A stretch of 64,000 nucleotides of DNA from Lachnospiraceae bacterium (lineage in GTDB: Bacteria > Bacillota > Clostridia > Lachnospirales > Lachnospiraceae), in the NCBI GenBank assembly GCA_022647575.1, contig JALCKY010000001.1, forward strand, positions 620,001-684,000, written 5' to 3'. The position numbers were made by a program, and so were the translations under genes. This document shows, piece after piece, positions 1-9,628 of this stretch. Below the pieces are notes generated by a model. The model saw nothing but the letters and a program-made list of their open reading frames with translations, searched no databases and was not told the DNA's origin. Each line of letters opens with the position of its first letter. The first letter of the stretch is position 1.

Positions 1-482
1 TAGAAATCATCGATGTACGACTCCGTCTGCATTTTCTTTCCTTCCAGCACTTCGTCGATGGTCCGCTTGATCGTCGTGTCTCGGAGCGTCAGGTGCATGT
101 CCTCGAAGACCCTCTCCAGAATATCCTTTTCATCCTCCGTGTCCAGGATCAAAAATTCTTTCGGGAAATGAAGCACGTGCACGTCTTCTCTTAACAGCTG
201 CACGCAGAACGCATGGATGGTGCAGACATAGCCGAGATCGAGATTGTCCCCGAGCATCGAACGGACGCGGCTCTTCATTTCATTTGCCGCACGGTTCGTA
301 AACGTCACGCAGAGAATGTTCTTCGGCGCGACGCCGAGCTTCGAGACCAGATAGCAGTACCGGGACGTCAGGGCACGCGTCTTGCCGGTGCCGGCTCCTG
401 CCAGCACGCGCACATAGCCCTCGGTCGCAAGAACCGCGGCCTTCTGCTCCTCATTTAATTTTTCCATAAAATCATCCGGCAT
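1..482 (-). CDS. UvrD/PcrA-family ATP-dependent DNA helicase, N-terminal part (runs off window)
   Basis: The first 160 codons of a superfamily 1A helicase, which unwinds DNA with 3'-5' polarity in repair or replication. The start of motif Q (LNEEQKAAV) is followed by the Walker A loop AGAGTGKT and a motif Ia region (VTFTNRAANEM), in the order typical of UvrD, Rep and PcrA. The frame stays open to the window edge, so the C-terminal two thirds lie outside. The start is taken at 482 because GGAG lies 6 bases upstream; an internal ATG at 467 is the alternative. It is the last visible gene of a minus-strand run and lies 31 bases after DUF3810. PcrA is the likely subtype in this phylum, but subtype cannot be fixed from the N-terminus. 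Confidence 0.9.
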   Translation of the reverse strand, partial: MPDDFMEKLNEEQKAAVLATEGYVRVLAGAGTGKTRALTSRYCYLVSKLGVAPKNILCVTFTNRAANEMKSRVRSMLGDNLDLGYVCTIHAFCVQLLREDVHVLHFPKEFLILDTEDEKDILERVFEDMHLTLRDTTIKRTIDEVLEGKKMQTESYIDDF

Positions 483-513
483 GCCTGTCTCCGCTTTTAA
501 TGCCGTCAGTTTC

Positions 514-1581
514 TCAGCTTCCGTTTTTCAGATATTCCGTCACGATCAGGTCGACGGCCTTGTCGTAGCTCAGGATTCCTTCGCTCTCACCCTGCGACTT
601 CAGATAGGAATCGTTCAGGCTGTCGGCCGTTTCCCGGGCCTTGCCCTTGCGGGCATCCCAGTATTTTGAATTCGCTTCCAGATCCAGATTGGCTCTCTGA
701 TCCAGCTGTCCCGCAGCCGACTCCCACAGGGACTTGTCACGCGCATAGAGTTCGTTTCCGACATAGACCCAGCCGGTCAGGTATCCGCTGTAGGAAATAT
801 CCGCATCCGATGAATCCCGGCAGGCGAGGTAGGCGATAAAATTGCATTCATCTTCCGGCATCGAGCCATGCAGATGCGAAAGCTCATGGCACATCGTAAA
901 CGGAATGTTGTAGGCCGTCATGTCGACGTTGACATTCGCTTCCATCGTCGCAGCTGAAAAGACACCCGTGATCCCCAGGTAGGAAAGCGCCCAGGAATTG
1001 AATACGTCTTTTGTTTCCGGATAATAGCCCGACAGGATGGGATAAATTTTCGCTTCATTTTCCATGGCGGTCCGGATCCGTTCCTTAAGGTTCCCGGACA
1101 CCGTCATGATTTCATTTTCATCCCGGCTGACGGAACCCGCCCGCGCATTGATATTCTGAATCAGCATCCGTCCTGTCGCCGCCAGATTCTCCGTCGAATA
1201 GGAACCGCTTGAAAGTCCGTATCTTTCGGAAAAACTCGGCTGGGAAAACGGCACGTCCTGATTGGCTTCGTACAGGAAGAAAAGAACCGCGGCAATGAGA
1301 AGAAGCACGGCTCCCCTGTTCAGCATGTATTTTCCGGCGCCGGTTCTCCGCACGCCTTTTACGATGCTCCGCACGATCCACACGACAAGGAGAAGGATCA
1401 GCAGATAGATCAGCATCTCGGCCAGCGAAAAAGGAAGGAAGCCGCTCAGGCGTCCCAGCGTATTCACCGCGATCGGGTTCATGATCTGCGTGAACCTTTC
1501 GGCAAAGCCTGACACGCCGCAGAGAAGGCGCAGGACAACCGCTGCCGCAGCAAAAGCTGCGGCGGTGTAAACCTTGCTCAT
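514..1581 (-). CDS. DUF3810 family membrane protein with HExxH metalloprotease-like motif
   Basis: 355 residues. Hydrophobic segments near residues 5-25, 52-74 and 89-105 anchor the protein, and the rest is predicted to lie outside the membrane. CHELSHLHG (H232, E233, H236) is the HExxH zinc signature conserved in DUF3810, followed by an acidic stretch that may supply a third ligand. The family is common in Clostridia and Bacteroidota, and its substrate is unknown. The start ATG overlaps the upstream gene stop by 4 bases, so the two are translationally coupled. The neighbouring M14 carboxypeptidase and amidase suggest an envelope or peptidoglycan role, which is inference only. Confidence 0.8.
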   Translation of the reverse strand: MSKVYTAAAFAAAAVVLRLLCGVSGFAERFTQIMNPIAVNTLGRLSGFLPFSLAEMLIYLLILLLVVWIVRSIVKGVRRTGAGKYMLNRGAVLLLIAAVLFFLYEANQDVPFSQPSFSERYGLSSGSYSTENLAATGRMLIQNINARAGSVSRDENEIMTVSGNLKERIRTAMENEAKIYPILSGYYPETKDVFNSWALSYLGITGVFSAATMEANVNVDMTAYNIPFTMCHELSHLHGSMPEDECNFIAYLACRDSSDADISYSGYLTGWVYVGNELYARDKSLWESAAGQLDQRANLDLEANSKYWDARKGKARETADSLNDSYLKSQGESEGILSYDKAVDLIVTEYLKNGS

Positions 1582-2450
1582 ACGCGGAGGCTCTTCTTTT
1601 TGAATTCGGTGACATAGACCTGCTTGACATCGAACCCGTGCGCGGCAAATTTCGAATTCAGGAATTCATACACATAAGGCGTGATGCGGATCAGATTGAG
1701 ACGGACCGGAAACTTCGCCAGCTTCTCCGGATCATGTCCGGCGGCTTCCGCCGCTTTCCGGTATTCATCATTCATATACGGAATAATGGAGGCACGGCCG
1801 GTGATCTGCAGCCCGCCCAGCTTGTCCATTCCGGCATACGGATCGTAAATCGCTGCAGAGACTTTTTCATTTACCAGAAGGCCGCGGAACTTGCTGCCGC
1901 CTTCCGAGAAAATGTAAAACATTTCATCGAGATAGGTATAGCCCACCGGAGTGCAGCGCACGTCCTTCTCGGTGCTGGTCGCAAGCGCCATCGTATCATG
2001 CGAGGAAATGAACGCGCGGATCGAATCCATCAGCGTTTCCGCATCCATCGGCTTCTTCGGGTCGCGGAGGACTTTCGCGATCTCATGGCCCGCCTCGATG
2101 GCCTGCGCTTCGCCGCTGATGAAGCGGCTGGAAATCTCTCCGCAGCCGATCAGGTCCTGCATGTCCAGAATGTATTTTCCGAAGCCGGTGTCGGAAATGC
2201 CGACGCCCACGAATGCAACCTGTTTCTTCTTCAGGCGCTCTTTGTTCTCAGTCAGGTAGACCTTCGTCTTGCCCGCCGTCAGCGTCCCGTAGAAATTGAA
2301 GACGAAACAGACCTTCTCATAAGCATCGAAGCTTTCCGGTGCCTCGGTCAGTTCCGCCGTCATTGCATTTCCGATCAGATAGCTCAGGGAATCTGCAATC
2401 CGTTCCGTCGTGCTCATTTTTCCGTCGTAGAGAATCAGTGTGCTCGCCAT
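1578..2450 (-). CDS. Flavodoxin-like domain fused to pyridoxamine-phosphate-oxidase-like FMN-binding domain
   Basis: 290 residues. The N-terminal half opens with a flavodoxin-type phosphate loop (LILYDGKMSTTERIA, residues 4-18) and continues with a fold resembling flavodoxin domain proteins of the HemG type. The C-terminal half, from about residue 155, resembles PNPOx-like split-barrel proteins (SSHDTMALATSTEKDVRCTP, then KVSAAIYDPYAG). A flavin-dependent reductase role is likely but the substrate is not evident. The start is set at 2450 because a purine-rich AAAGGCGGAAGAA precedes that ATG just after the M14 gene stop. The frame stays open upstream inside the M14 gene, but that part reads as a shadow. 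It forms an operon with the genes on both sides. Confidence 0.75.
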   Translation of the reverse strand: MASTLILYDGKMSTTERIADSLSYLIGNAMTAELTEAPESFDAYEKVCFVFNFYGTLTAGKTKVYLTENKERLKKKQVAFVGVGISDTGFGKYILDMQDLIGCGEISSRFISGEAQAIEAGHEIAKVLRDPKKPMDAETLMDSIRAFISSHDTMALATSTEKDVRCTPVGYTYLDEMFYIFSEGGSKFRGLLVNEKVSAAIYDPYAGMDKLGGLQITGRASIIPYMNDEYRKAAEAAGHDPEKLAKFPVRLNLIRITPYVYEFLNSKFAAHGFDVKQVYVTEFKKKSLRV

Positions 2451-2463
2451 TTCTTCCGCCTTT

Positions 2464-3798
2464 CTAACCCGCGTATTTTTCTGCTGCCGCGGGAATGACA
2501 TCAATGTTCTGCGCCAGGATCTTCGGGAACTGATCAATCGCGACCGGGCATTTCCCGCTCCCGGTTTCAATCGTGACCGATGGGATGCAGCGGATGAGCT
2601 CCATGTAGTCGGAGCATCCGCCGACTGCCTTCGATGAATCGGTATAGGCTGCCACGAATGCATAGCCCGTCAGATTCGTGCACATCGTCCCGAGTACCTT
2701 ATTTGCCGCAAGCAGGTCCCCGGTCAGTCCGTAATTCCAGTAGACGGTCTGCCCCGCCGCGTGATAGGAAATGAAGCAGACGCAGTTGATGCGGTCCACG
2801 AGCGAGATCAGCGCCTTCGTTTCCGCTTCCGAATTCGCGGAGAGTCCCTTGTAGCAGTCGGTCGAACTGTACGGGACGCCCGTCACGTAGTTCTCCCAGT
2901 TCACGTCAAAATTCTTGTTGAGGTCGACACCCCGGGCATTGGCCTTGAACGTCTTGTAATAATCCGCTTCCGATGCCTTCGTGCGGCCGAGTCTTGTATC
3001 CGATGCATAGGTCTCTTCCAGACTCTTCCGGAGACTTGCCTTCGCGATATGGTCAAGTCCCGACTGCGCCACCGTGTCGCCGTCCGGATTCGTCATCGGC
3101 ACCATGTGGATGCAGACATTGGAAAAAAGATCTGCATAAGTCCTGCCGTCATAGGTACCGGTCTGATAATTCATGAGATAAAGCTCGAGTGATTTCATCG
3201 CCGTCAGCGTGTTGATGTATTCCCGCGCATGCAGGGAATACTGCACGACGATATGATTGGCCGCCTGGGGGTTTCCGATGACCGCTTCCATGACCTGCCG
3301 TCCGTCCGCCGTCTCGCCGAGCGAATCGACGGTAACCAGATCCGGATAGCGGACCGAAAGCAGATACAGGTCGCGTCTCATTTCCTCATAAGTATAGGCG
3401 GCATGATCGATCGGCACGATCTCGTCCCCGTCTGCCGGCATCTGTGATGCCCACACGGACTCATCCGTTTCTTTGTACGGAACATCCGGTTCCGTACTCT
3501 CGTCCGAAGAATCCCCTCCCGAAGAAGTGTCTGAGACAGCGGAGGCAGAATCCCCCGCATGAGAGGCATCGGAAATGCCTGAAGCGCTGCCGCTTCCGGA
3601 AGAAGTTCCGTGTCCTGCCGAAGAGACCTCCGAAGCAGAAACGACAGCCCGGGAAACAGAAGCACCGGAAAGCGTACTGCCTGCCACATTCAGATACCAG
3701 CGGATTCCAAGGGTGGCGATGCCCGCCGCAAGTCCTATAAGAACTCCTGACAGAAGGATCGTCGCAATGAATTTTTTCTTGTTCCCCCGGTTATCCAT
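2464..3798 (-). CDS. Membrane-anchored M14 family zinc carboxypeptidase
   Basis: 444 residues. Residues 10-33 form an N-terminal signal anchor. Residues 40-105 are a Ser/Gly/Ala-rich linker, and the M14 catalytic domain follows. H190 and E193 (HAREY) and H346 (SYHAAG) match the zinc ligands, and E411 in SVTIETGSG matches the catalytic glutamate. TNPDGD and RGVDLNKNF are further family motifs. Members act outside the cell on peptides or as DL-endopeptidases on peptidoglycan stem peptides. Lying 28 bases downstream of the amidase gene, it fits cell-wall turnover. The ribosome binding site is weak (GGAGACTG, 13 bases upstream). Confidence 0.88.
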   Translation of the reverse strand: MDNRGNKKKFIATILLSGVLIGLAAGIATLGIRWYLNVAGSTLSGASVSRAVVSASEVSSAGHGTSSGSGSASGISDASHAGDSASAVSDTSSGGDSSDESTEPDVPYKETDESVWASQMPADGDEIVPIDHAAYTYEEMRRDLYLLSVRYPDLVTVDSLGETADGRQVMEAVIGNPQAANHIVVQYSLHAREYINTLTAMKSLELYLMNYQTGTYDGRTYADLFSNVCIHMVPMTNPDGDTVAQSGLDHIAKASLRKSLEETYASDTRLGRTKASEADYYKTFKANARGVDLNKNFDVNWENYVTGVPYSSTDCYKGLSANSEAETKALISLVDRINCVCFISYHAAGQTVYWNYGLTGDLLAANKVLGTMCTNLTGYAFVAAYTDSSKAVGGCSDYMELIRCIPSVTIETGSGKCPVAIDQFPKILAQNIDVIPAAAEKYAG

Positions 3799-3826
3799 TC
3801 AGAAAAGCAGTCTCCGTAAATGAAAT

Positions 3827-6244
3827 TCAGTTTCCGAAATAAGCATCGATGCCGTTGGCCAGTCCCTCGACGATGGCCGCCTGTCCTGAAGAGGATGCCA
3901 TGTAGAGATCATCGCTCTGGTTGCTCATGAAGCCCATTTCCACAATGGCGACCGGCATCTTGGCCCAGTTGATGCCCGTCATGTCGTCGCCTTCCAGCAG
4001 TCCCCTGTTGCGAAGTCCCGTGGCTGCGCACTCGCCGTTCACCAGAAGCTGTGCAAGCCTTCTGGAACCGGAAATGACCGAAGAACTCAGATACGGGTTC
4101 GAAGTCGAAGGCGCATAGCAGAGAGCTCCGCTGACCGAACTGCTGTCGACGGAATTTCCATGGATCCTGACGAAAATGTCAGCGCCCGCATCCGCCGCCA
4201 TCTGTGCTCTTTCGGCGTTGCTGATGTCGACGTCATTGGTCGTACGGATCATATAGACGCTGTAGCCGCGGCTCTGAAGTTCGTCCCGCAGCTTCAGCGA
4301 GACATCCAGATTGAGCTGATATTCATTGAGTCCGGACCAGTCTCCGTAGGTACCGGAGGAAACCTTCTGCTTCATGGTCGAGGAACCCGGTCCGACCGGT
4401 TCCGTGCCGGTATCGGCATGGAGCTGATGTCCCGCATCGATCGCCACCAGACGGCTGTTTTTCTTCGGAGCCGTATAAACAGATGCCGTCGTCGGAATCA
4501 GCGAAAAAGCCTGCGCCGCTGTTCCGTTTCCGTTATAGGCCTGCACGTTCGTGCCGGCAGCCGACTGACCGCCCGCCACGTCCAGGACCGTCCCGAGCGC
4601 CGAAAGAATGGTGTATTTCCCGTCGCCGGCATAGACGAATTTCCAGCTTCTGGGCATTGGAACCATTTCCGTCATACTGCTGGACATTGGCTCCTGACGC
4701 ACTGCTCCGCGAAGATGCTGGATATCGACCGGTCGGCAGCAGTGCGTCAGGAGCCTATGTCCAGCAGGATGACGGAAGATGGTTCCAGATGCCCAGAAGT
4801 GGAAATTCGTCTATGCCGGCGACGGGAAAGTGAGCAGCGCAGTTCCGTTTCGTCGCTCGGGACGGTCGCTGGACGTGGCAGCCGACTGACCGCCCGCCAC
4901 GTCCAGGACCGTCCCGAGCGCCGAAAGAATGGTGTATTTCCCGTCGCCGGCATAGACGAATTTCCACTTCTGGGCATTGGAACCATTTCCGTCATACTGC
5001 TGGACATTGGCTCCTGACGCACTGCTGCCGCCGGTGATATCCAGCATCTTCGCGGAGCAGGCACACTGCAGAGTATACCAGCCGCCGCCCAGGTAGCTGG
5101 TCACGAACTTCTGCGCATTGGTCGAATTCGAATTCCAGATCTGCAGATTTCCGCCGTTTTCCGTGGAGGCACCTGCGATATCCAGTACTTTTGAAGAATC
5201 CAGGGAAGAGGAAATCATGAAGGTCCCGCTGCTCGGAAGCGTGCGTGCGGAATCCGTCATTTCAAAGGAAAAGCTCTGGGCAGCCGTGCCGTTTAAAGAC
5301 CAGAGCTGCACGTTTCTCCCATTTTCGCTGAGTCCGCCGGAGACATCCATGCCGCAGGCCGAAGACAGTTCAGACACCAGCGTATAGCATCCGTCGGCCG
5401 TCGGCACCGCCTTCCATTTCTGGGATGCGGTATTATTATAGGTATACTGCTGAACATTGGTGCCGTCGGATGTCTGCCCGCCCGCCACGTCGAGGGCCAG
5501 GGAAGAACACAGAGGACTGATGAGGAACGAGCCGTCGGATACGGCCGTCAGGGTAAAGAGCTGCGCTCCGGTATTGTTCTGATCCCAGATATCGAGATTG
5601 CCGCCGCTTGCCGTGCTGCCTCCCGCAATATCCAGAACCTTCTCATCCGCATAGGAAGTGTGGATGATGTAGGTTCCGCTCGTCAGCGTTTCCGCAGATG
5701 CGGGCGTAAAAACAAAATGCTGGGCAGCCGTCCCGTTGCTTTCATAAATCTGAATCGCGTTTCCGGCACTTGCAATGGCGCCCGGAACGTCAAAGACCAG
5801 GGAGCAGCTGGAAGGACTGATCAGACAGGAGCCTGAAGCCTCGTCCCTGAGAATGCGGAATTTCTGGGCAGCTGTGCGGTTGCGGCTGTATTGCTGGACT
5901 TTCGTGCCGTTGACCGTTCCGCCGCCGCGGATATCCACGGATTTTCCCGAATAATAGCTGTAGATGGAATAGAGGTTATTTCCCAGCGGTCTTACGACAA
6001 ACTTCTGCGCCGCACTGCCGCCGGCATCCTGAAGAGTAACGGAGGCTGTGGAATCATAGCTGTTTCCATCTATGCCGAGCACCTTTGAAGAATCCAGACT
6101 CGAGCTGATCGTATAGATTCCCGCGGAAAGGTTCGCATCAGATGCGGAAGCACTGACCTCCTGAAGCCCCGCAGCGGGACAGATTCCGCCGATAAGACTG
6201 AGAATCAGGGCAAATGAGGCTAAGACTGCAGTCATTTTCTTCAT
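3827..6244 (-). pseudogene. Secreted ricin-lectin repeat N-acetylmuramoyl-L-alanine amidase (Amidase_3), disrupted
   Basis: The gene reads as one protein broken near its middle. From 6244: a signal peptide (MKKMTAVLASFALILSLIGG), then about nine QxW-type units ending in AQKF, AQHF or AQKW, i.e. about three ricin-B lectin domains. The C-terminal part (3827 to about 4480) is an Amidase_3 zinc hydrolase with ligands in DAGHQ, NEYQL, RIHGNS and VEMGFMSN, which cleaves the bond between N-acetylmuramate and the stem peptide. A foldback triplication plus one extra base (about 321 bases in all) separates the halves. Removing it joins them in frame as a protein of about 698 residues. The start at 6244 is preceded by GGAGG, 8 bases away. 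It may be a real mutation or an assembly fault. It heads the operon with M14, PNPOx and DUF3810. Confidence 0.8.
4559..5060. repeat. Direct-inverted-direct foldback triplication inside the amidase gene
   Basis: A segment near 4559-4705 recurs in direct orientation near 4882-5027. Between them (4702-4880) lies an inverted, imperfect copy of 4882-5060. The inverted copy differs by many scattered single-base changes and its far end is scrambled. The first direct copy has one extra G compared with the second (about 4656). This snap-back geometry is what a hairpin-type read artefact, or a template-switch event, produces. Confidence 0.85.
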
Positions 6245-6265
6245 GTTGAAATCCTCCATGGACTG

Positions 6266-6294
6266 ATTATATCATGAACCGGCCTAAAAAGGAG
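6266..6294 (-). promoter_or_regulatory. Possible promoter of the amidase operon
   Basis: A perfect TATAAT (minus strand, 6266-6271) lies 22 bases before the amidase start codon. At 17-base spacing the -35 position is poor (CTCCTT), so the call rests on the -10 box and the divergent arrangement. Confidence 0.4.
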
Positions 6295-6300
6295 TTTGAA

Positions 6301-6329
6301 TTGCAAAACCCTCCTCCATAGTGTAGAAT
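6301..6329 (+). promoter_or_regulatory. Promoter of the glycosyltransferase gene, possibly giving a leaderless mRNA
   Basis: TTGCAA (6301-6306), 17 bases, TAGAAT (6324-6329). The first good ATG of the gene is at 6338, so transcription would begin at or next to the start codon. No ribosome binding site is visible before that ATG. Confidence 0.5.
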
Positions 6330-6337
6330 GTCTTCAT

Positions 6338-7565
6338 ATGACACCAATCGTAAAAATGATCATATTTTTCATCATTCTCCAGACGGTCTCATCTCTGCTT
6401 CTGACATGGACCGGCGTGGTGGCAACTTGCGGACTTTTGCTCCGCAAGCGTAAAAAGCATGAAAAAATCACCAATAAAAAGAACCGTTTTGCCGTCATTG
6501 TCTGCGCGCGAAATGAAGAAAAGGTACTGCCCTATCTTCTGGATTCCCTCGCCAGACAGGAATACCCCAAGGATTTCTGGCACGTCTACGTCATTGCCGA
6601 TCACTGCACCGACCATACGGCCGACGTCGTCCGGCACTATCCCCTGGCAACCGTCTGGGAGCGCAACGAAGGCCCCCGCACCGGCAAGGGCGATGTCCTC
6701 AACTGGGGACTCCGGCGCCTGCGGGAAGAGCGGGCCATGGCTTATGACGCCATTCTTGTCTTTGATGCCGACAATGTCGCTGCCCCGAATTTCATGGAGG
6801 AAATGAGCAATTCCCTGAATGAAGGCTCCGATGTCGTCCAGGCGAACCGTCTCGCCGGCAAGCCGTTCCGCTCCACCGTCACGAAATGGTACGCGATCTA
6901 CTGGACCGCCTATTCCTTCCTTTATTCCTTCCCCAGATACAGCCTCGGGCTTTCCCCGTTCCTGACCGGAACCGGGTTTGCCGTCCGCACTTCCCTTCTC
7001 CAGAAATACGGCTGGAAGACGACTTCCATGACGGAAGACGTGGAATACAGCATCCAGACCTGCCTGCGCGGAGACAAGGTGGCCTTCGCCATCAACGCGA
7101 TCTGCTACGACGAACAGCCTCATCAGCTCAGCGTCGCTTTCCGCCAGCTCTGCAGATGGTGCACCGGGACCTACCAGATTCTGGGGCGCTACTTCAAGCA
7201 GTGGTGCCGTTCCATGAAAGAAAAAACCCACCATCCAGAAATTCGACAATCTGGCCCTGCTTCTGACAGGACCCCTTTCCATTGTTTCCCTGTTCATGAC
7301 GATCATCATCAACGTGCTGATTGTGATTTATTTCCAGAGGGTGCGCCTGATCCAGGTCATTTTCATTCTCCTGTCGATCGCCGGCACTTATTTCATGACC
7401 TGGGAAACCACGCGCTACGTCCACATCAAGCTGAAGGACATCCTCTCGGGATGGCTGACATTTCCGCTCTTCCTGATGCTCTTTACGTTCTGCTCCTTCT
7501 GGTCCCTCTTCGTACCGGCCAGACGCTGGACGCCGATCGAACACGACGGCATCAAACGGACCTGA
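6338..7565 (+). pseudogene. Membrane glycosyltransferase family 2 (processive type), one frameshift
   Basis: When the frame is repaired this is a protein of about 408 residues. It has an N-terminal membrane helix (7-35), a GT-A catalytic domain with D143-A-D145 binding the nucleotide-sugar metal, TEDVE (232-236) as the acceptor-site acid, and QLCRW (270-274), the Q-x-x-R-W motif of processive synthases. Two further membrane helices lie at the C-terminus. It probably makes an extracellular polysaccharide or glycolipid. The frame breaks near 7220-7230 in GAAAAAACCC; removing one A from the A6 run restores KPTIQKFDNLALLLTG and the helices that end at 7565. A homopolymer error is as likely as a real mutation. 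It is transcribed alone and divergent from the amidase. Confidence 0.8.
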
Positions 7566-7604
7566 ACGAAAAAACCGGACCTGAGCAAAAGACCTGACCG
7601 CATG

Positions 7605-8936
7605 CTACAGCAGTTCCTCCATCAGCTTTCCATAGAATTCCGTCATCTTCAGCAGCCGCGCGGCTGCTATTTTTTCGTTCCGGCCGTGAACGGTTCCGCG
7701 CTCCGCAGCTGACATTTCCATCGGCGTGAATTTATACACGCATCCGGATATCCGGTGGAAGTGTCTCGAATCCGTCCCGCCGTTCAGTGTATACGGCGCG
7801 GGAAGCGCCTCCGGCCAGAAGTGTCTGACAACGCCGGTCAGCTGCTTCCATTTCTCACCTTCGCAGTCCGAGACCGGAGAAGGATTGCTTCCGGAAATGT
7901 ACCGGTATTCAATCTTCGGGTCGTTCACTGTCTTCCGGATATGCGCAAGCGCCGACTCCATTGTATCGCTGCCGAGAAGCCTTAGGTTCACTCCCATCAC
8001 CGCCCGGTCCGGAAGGACGTTGAAGGAGGACGACCCCTGCATCATCGTCACCGCACAGGTCGTCCGGACCATCGCATTGAACGTGCCGCCCATTTTCGCG
8101 GCCGCTGCCCGGATGGCAGGCGAAAGCAGTCCTGCATGCCGAAAGGCAGCACCGTAAATTCCCGGGACTTCCGTTCCGAGATAGCGGAACATTTCCAGGA
8201 CCGGCTTCGTGAGCTGTGCCGGAAACGGGTGCGTCTCGATGGCGACCGCTGCCCGTGAAAGCTCTCCCACCGCCGTGCTCTTCGGGGGCGTGGAGGCATG
8301 ACCGCCTGCATTCTGCACCGAAAGCTCCAGGTTTGCGACGCCCTTTTCGGCAATGCCGATCATCGCCGCCGGCCTCTTCACGCCCGGCAGTCCTTCCGGA
8401 ATGACGGCTCCGCCTTCATCCAGGACAAAGTCCGGATAAACTTTCCGTGCCTCAAAATCCTTCACGATGGCATCGGCGTCTTCTCCCTCGACTTCCTCTT
8501 CTCCCGAAAATGAAAGATAGAGATCGTGCGCCGGAATCCAGCCTTCCCTCAGCTTTTCTTCGACCGCTTCCATGACGGAGCAGAGCGTGCACTTCGTGTC
8601 GAGCGAACCGCGGCCGCAGATAAAACCGTCCTTCATTTCCCCGGAGAACGGATCAAAATCCCATTCCGATTCTTCGGCCGGCACGACATCGTAATGCGCC
8701 ATGAAGACGCAGGCCTTCTCCGCACTCTTTCCGGGAATGCGGTAAAGCAGTCCGGTCCTGCCGATGAGACGGCGCTGTCCCGCTTCTGCGGTCAGCGGAT
8801 ACAAGTCATCGAGCAGCTGCCGGAACTTCACGAACTCGGCCTCATCCGTCTCCGCAGCAGCAAAATGCGAGACGGTCTTCAGCCTCACCATCTTTGAAAG
8901 ATTGCTGCTGATTCGCCGTCCCGCATCTTCATTCAT
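7605..8936 (-). CDS. M20 family metallopeptidase (carboxypeptidase/deacylase type)
   Basis: 443 residues. Dinuclear zinc hydrolase of the M20 (PM20D1/CPS1-like) group, which removes terminal residues from peptides or N-acyl amino acids in the cytoplasm. Visible features are H81-x-D83 (MAHYDVVP), bridging D113 in GRGSLDTK, catalytic E146 with E147 in SGEEE, then a dimerisation domain and a C-terminal H (GGTDSRHFHR). It follows hypB by 5 bases and ends an operon that begins with the uracil/xanthine permease. AGGAG lies 11 bases before the ATG. Substrate is not predictable from sequence. Confidence 0.9.
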   Translation of the reverse strand: MNEDAGRRISSNLSKMVRLKTVSHFAAAETDEAEFVKFRQLLDDLYPLTAEAGQRRLIGRTGLLYRIPGKSAEKACVFMAHYDVVPAEESEWDFDPFSGEMKDGFICGRGSLDTKCTLCSVMEAVEEKLREGWIPAHDLYLSFSGEEEVEGEDADAIVKDFEARKVYPDFVLDEGGAVIPEGLPGVKRPAAMIGIAEKGVANLELSVQNAGGHASTPPKSTAVGELSRAAVAIETHPFPAQLTKPVLEMFRYLGTEVPGIYGAAFRHAGLLSPAIRAAAAKMGGTFNAMVRTTCAVTMMQGSSSFNVLPDRAVMGVNLRLLGSDTMESALAHIRKTVNDPKIEYRYISGSNPSPVSDCEGEKWKQLTGVVRHFWPEALPAPYTLNGGTDSRHFHRISGCVYKFTPMEMSAAERGTVHGRNEKIAAARLLKMTEFYGKLMEELL

Positions 8937-8941
8937 TTTCT

Positions 8942-9613
8942 TCAGTTCTCCTGATACTTCTTCACTTCGTTATAAAGCCAGTCTGTCCAGGCCGCGATGC
9001 CCTCTCCGGTCTTGGCGGAGATTTCGAAAATCTTCATGTCCGGATTGCGCATGAGGATATTCTTTCTGGCCTTCTCCTGATCAAAATCAAACACGCTGAC
9101 CGTATCGATCTTGTTGATGAGCACAACGCTGCTGACCTGGAACATCAGCGGATATTTCAGCGGCTTGTCGTCCCCTTCCGGAACGGAAAGAATCATCACG
9201 TTCTTTGTCGCGCCGGTATCGAACTCCGCCGGGCAGACAAGGTTGCCGACATTTTCCAGGAAAATGAGGTCGAGTCCCGAATCTCCGAGACCTTCCAGAC
9301 CCTCCGCCGTCATTTTCGCATCGAGGTGGCATGCGCCGCCGGTATGCAGCTGGATCGTCCTGACGCCGAGCGAAGAAACCGTCTTCGCATCGACATCGGA
9401 ATCGATATCCGCTTCCATGACGCCGATCTTCAGCTTATCCTTCAGGGCTTCGATCGTCCTTGTCAGCGTCGTCGTCTTGCCCGAACCGGGCGAAGACATC
9501 AGGTTGACCAGATAAACCTTCTTTTCCTTCAGACCCGCACGCAGCTTTTCCGCGCGCTCGTCATTGTCCTGAAAAACACTTTCCTTGATTTCGAGAATCC
9601 TGTAGCCGTCCAT
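8942..9613 (-). CDS. hypB: HypB-type GTPase, nickel incorporation
   Basis: 223 residues, a SIMIBI-class GTPase that helps insert nickel into [NiFe] hydrogenase. Walker A is SSPGSGKTT. EADIDSDVDA, HTGGACHLDAKM (the metal-binding Cys-His region), FLENVGNLVCPAEFD and the guanine-specificity motif NKID follow in HypB order. There is no N-terminal His-rich extension. HypA, HypC-F and hydrogenase genes are absent from the window. Its place between a uracil/xanthine permease (15 bases upstream) and an M20 peptidase (5 bases downstream) is unusual. UreG is the nearest alternative, but the CHLDA region favours HypB. Confidence 0.9.
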   Translation of the reverse strand: MDGYRILEIKESVFQDNDERAEKLRAGLKEKKVYLVNLMSSPGSGKTTTLTRTIEALKDKLKIGVMEADIDSDVDAKTVSSLGVRTIQLHTGGACHLDAKMTAEGLEGLGDSGLDLIFLENVGNLVCPAEFDTGATKNVMILSVPEGDDKPLKYPLMFQVSSVVLINKIDTVSVFDFDQEKARKNILMRNPDMKIFEISAKTGEGIAAWTDWLYNEVKKYQEN

Positions 9614-9628
9614 TTATCTGCCTCTGAA

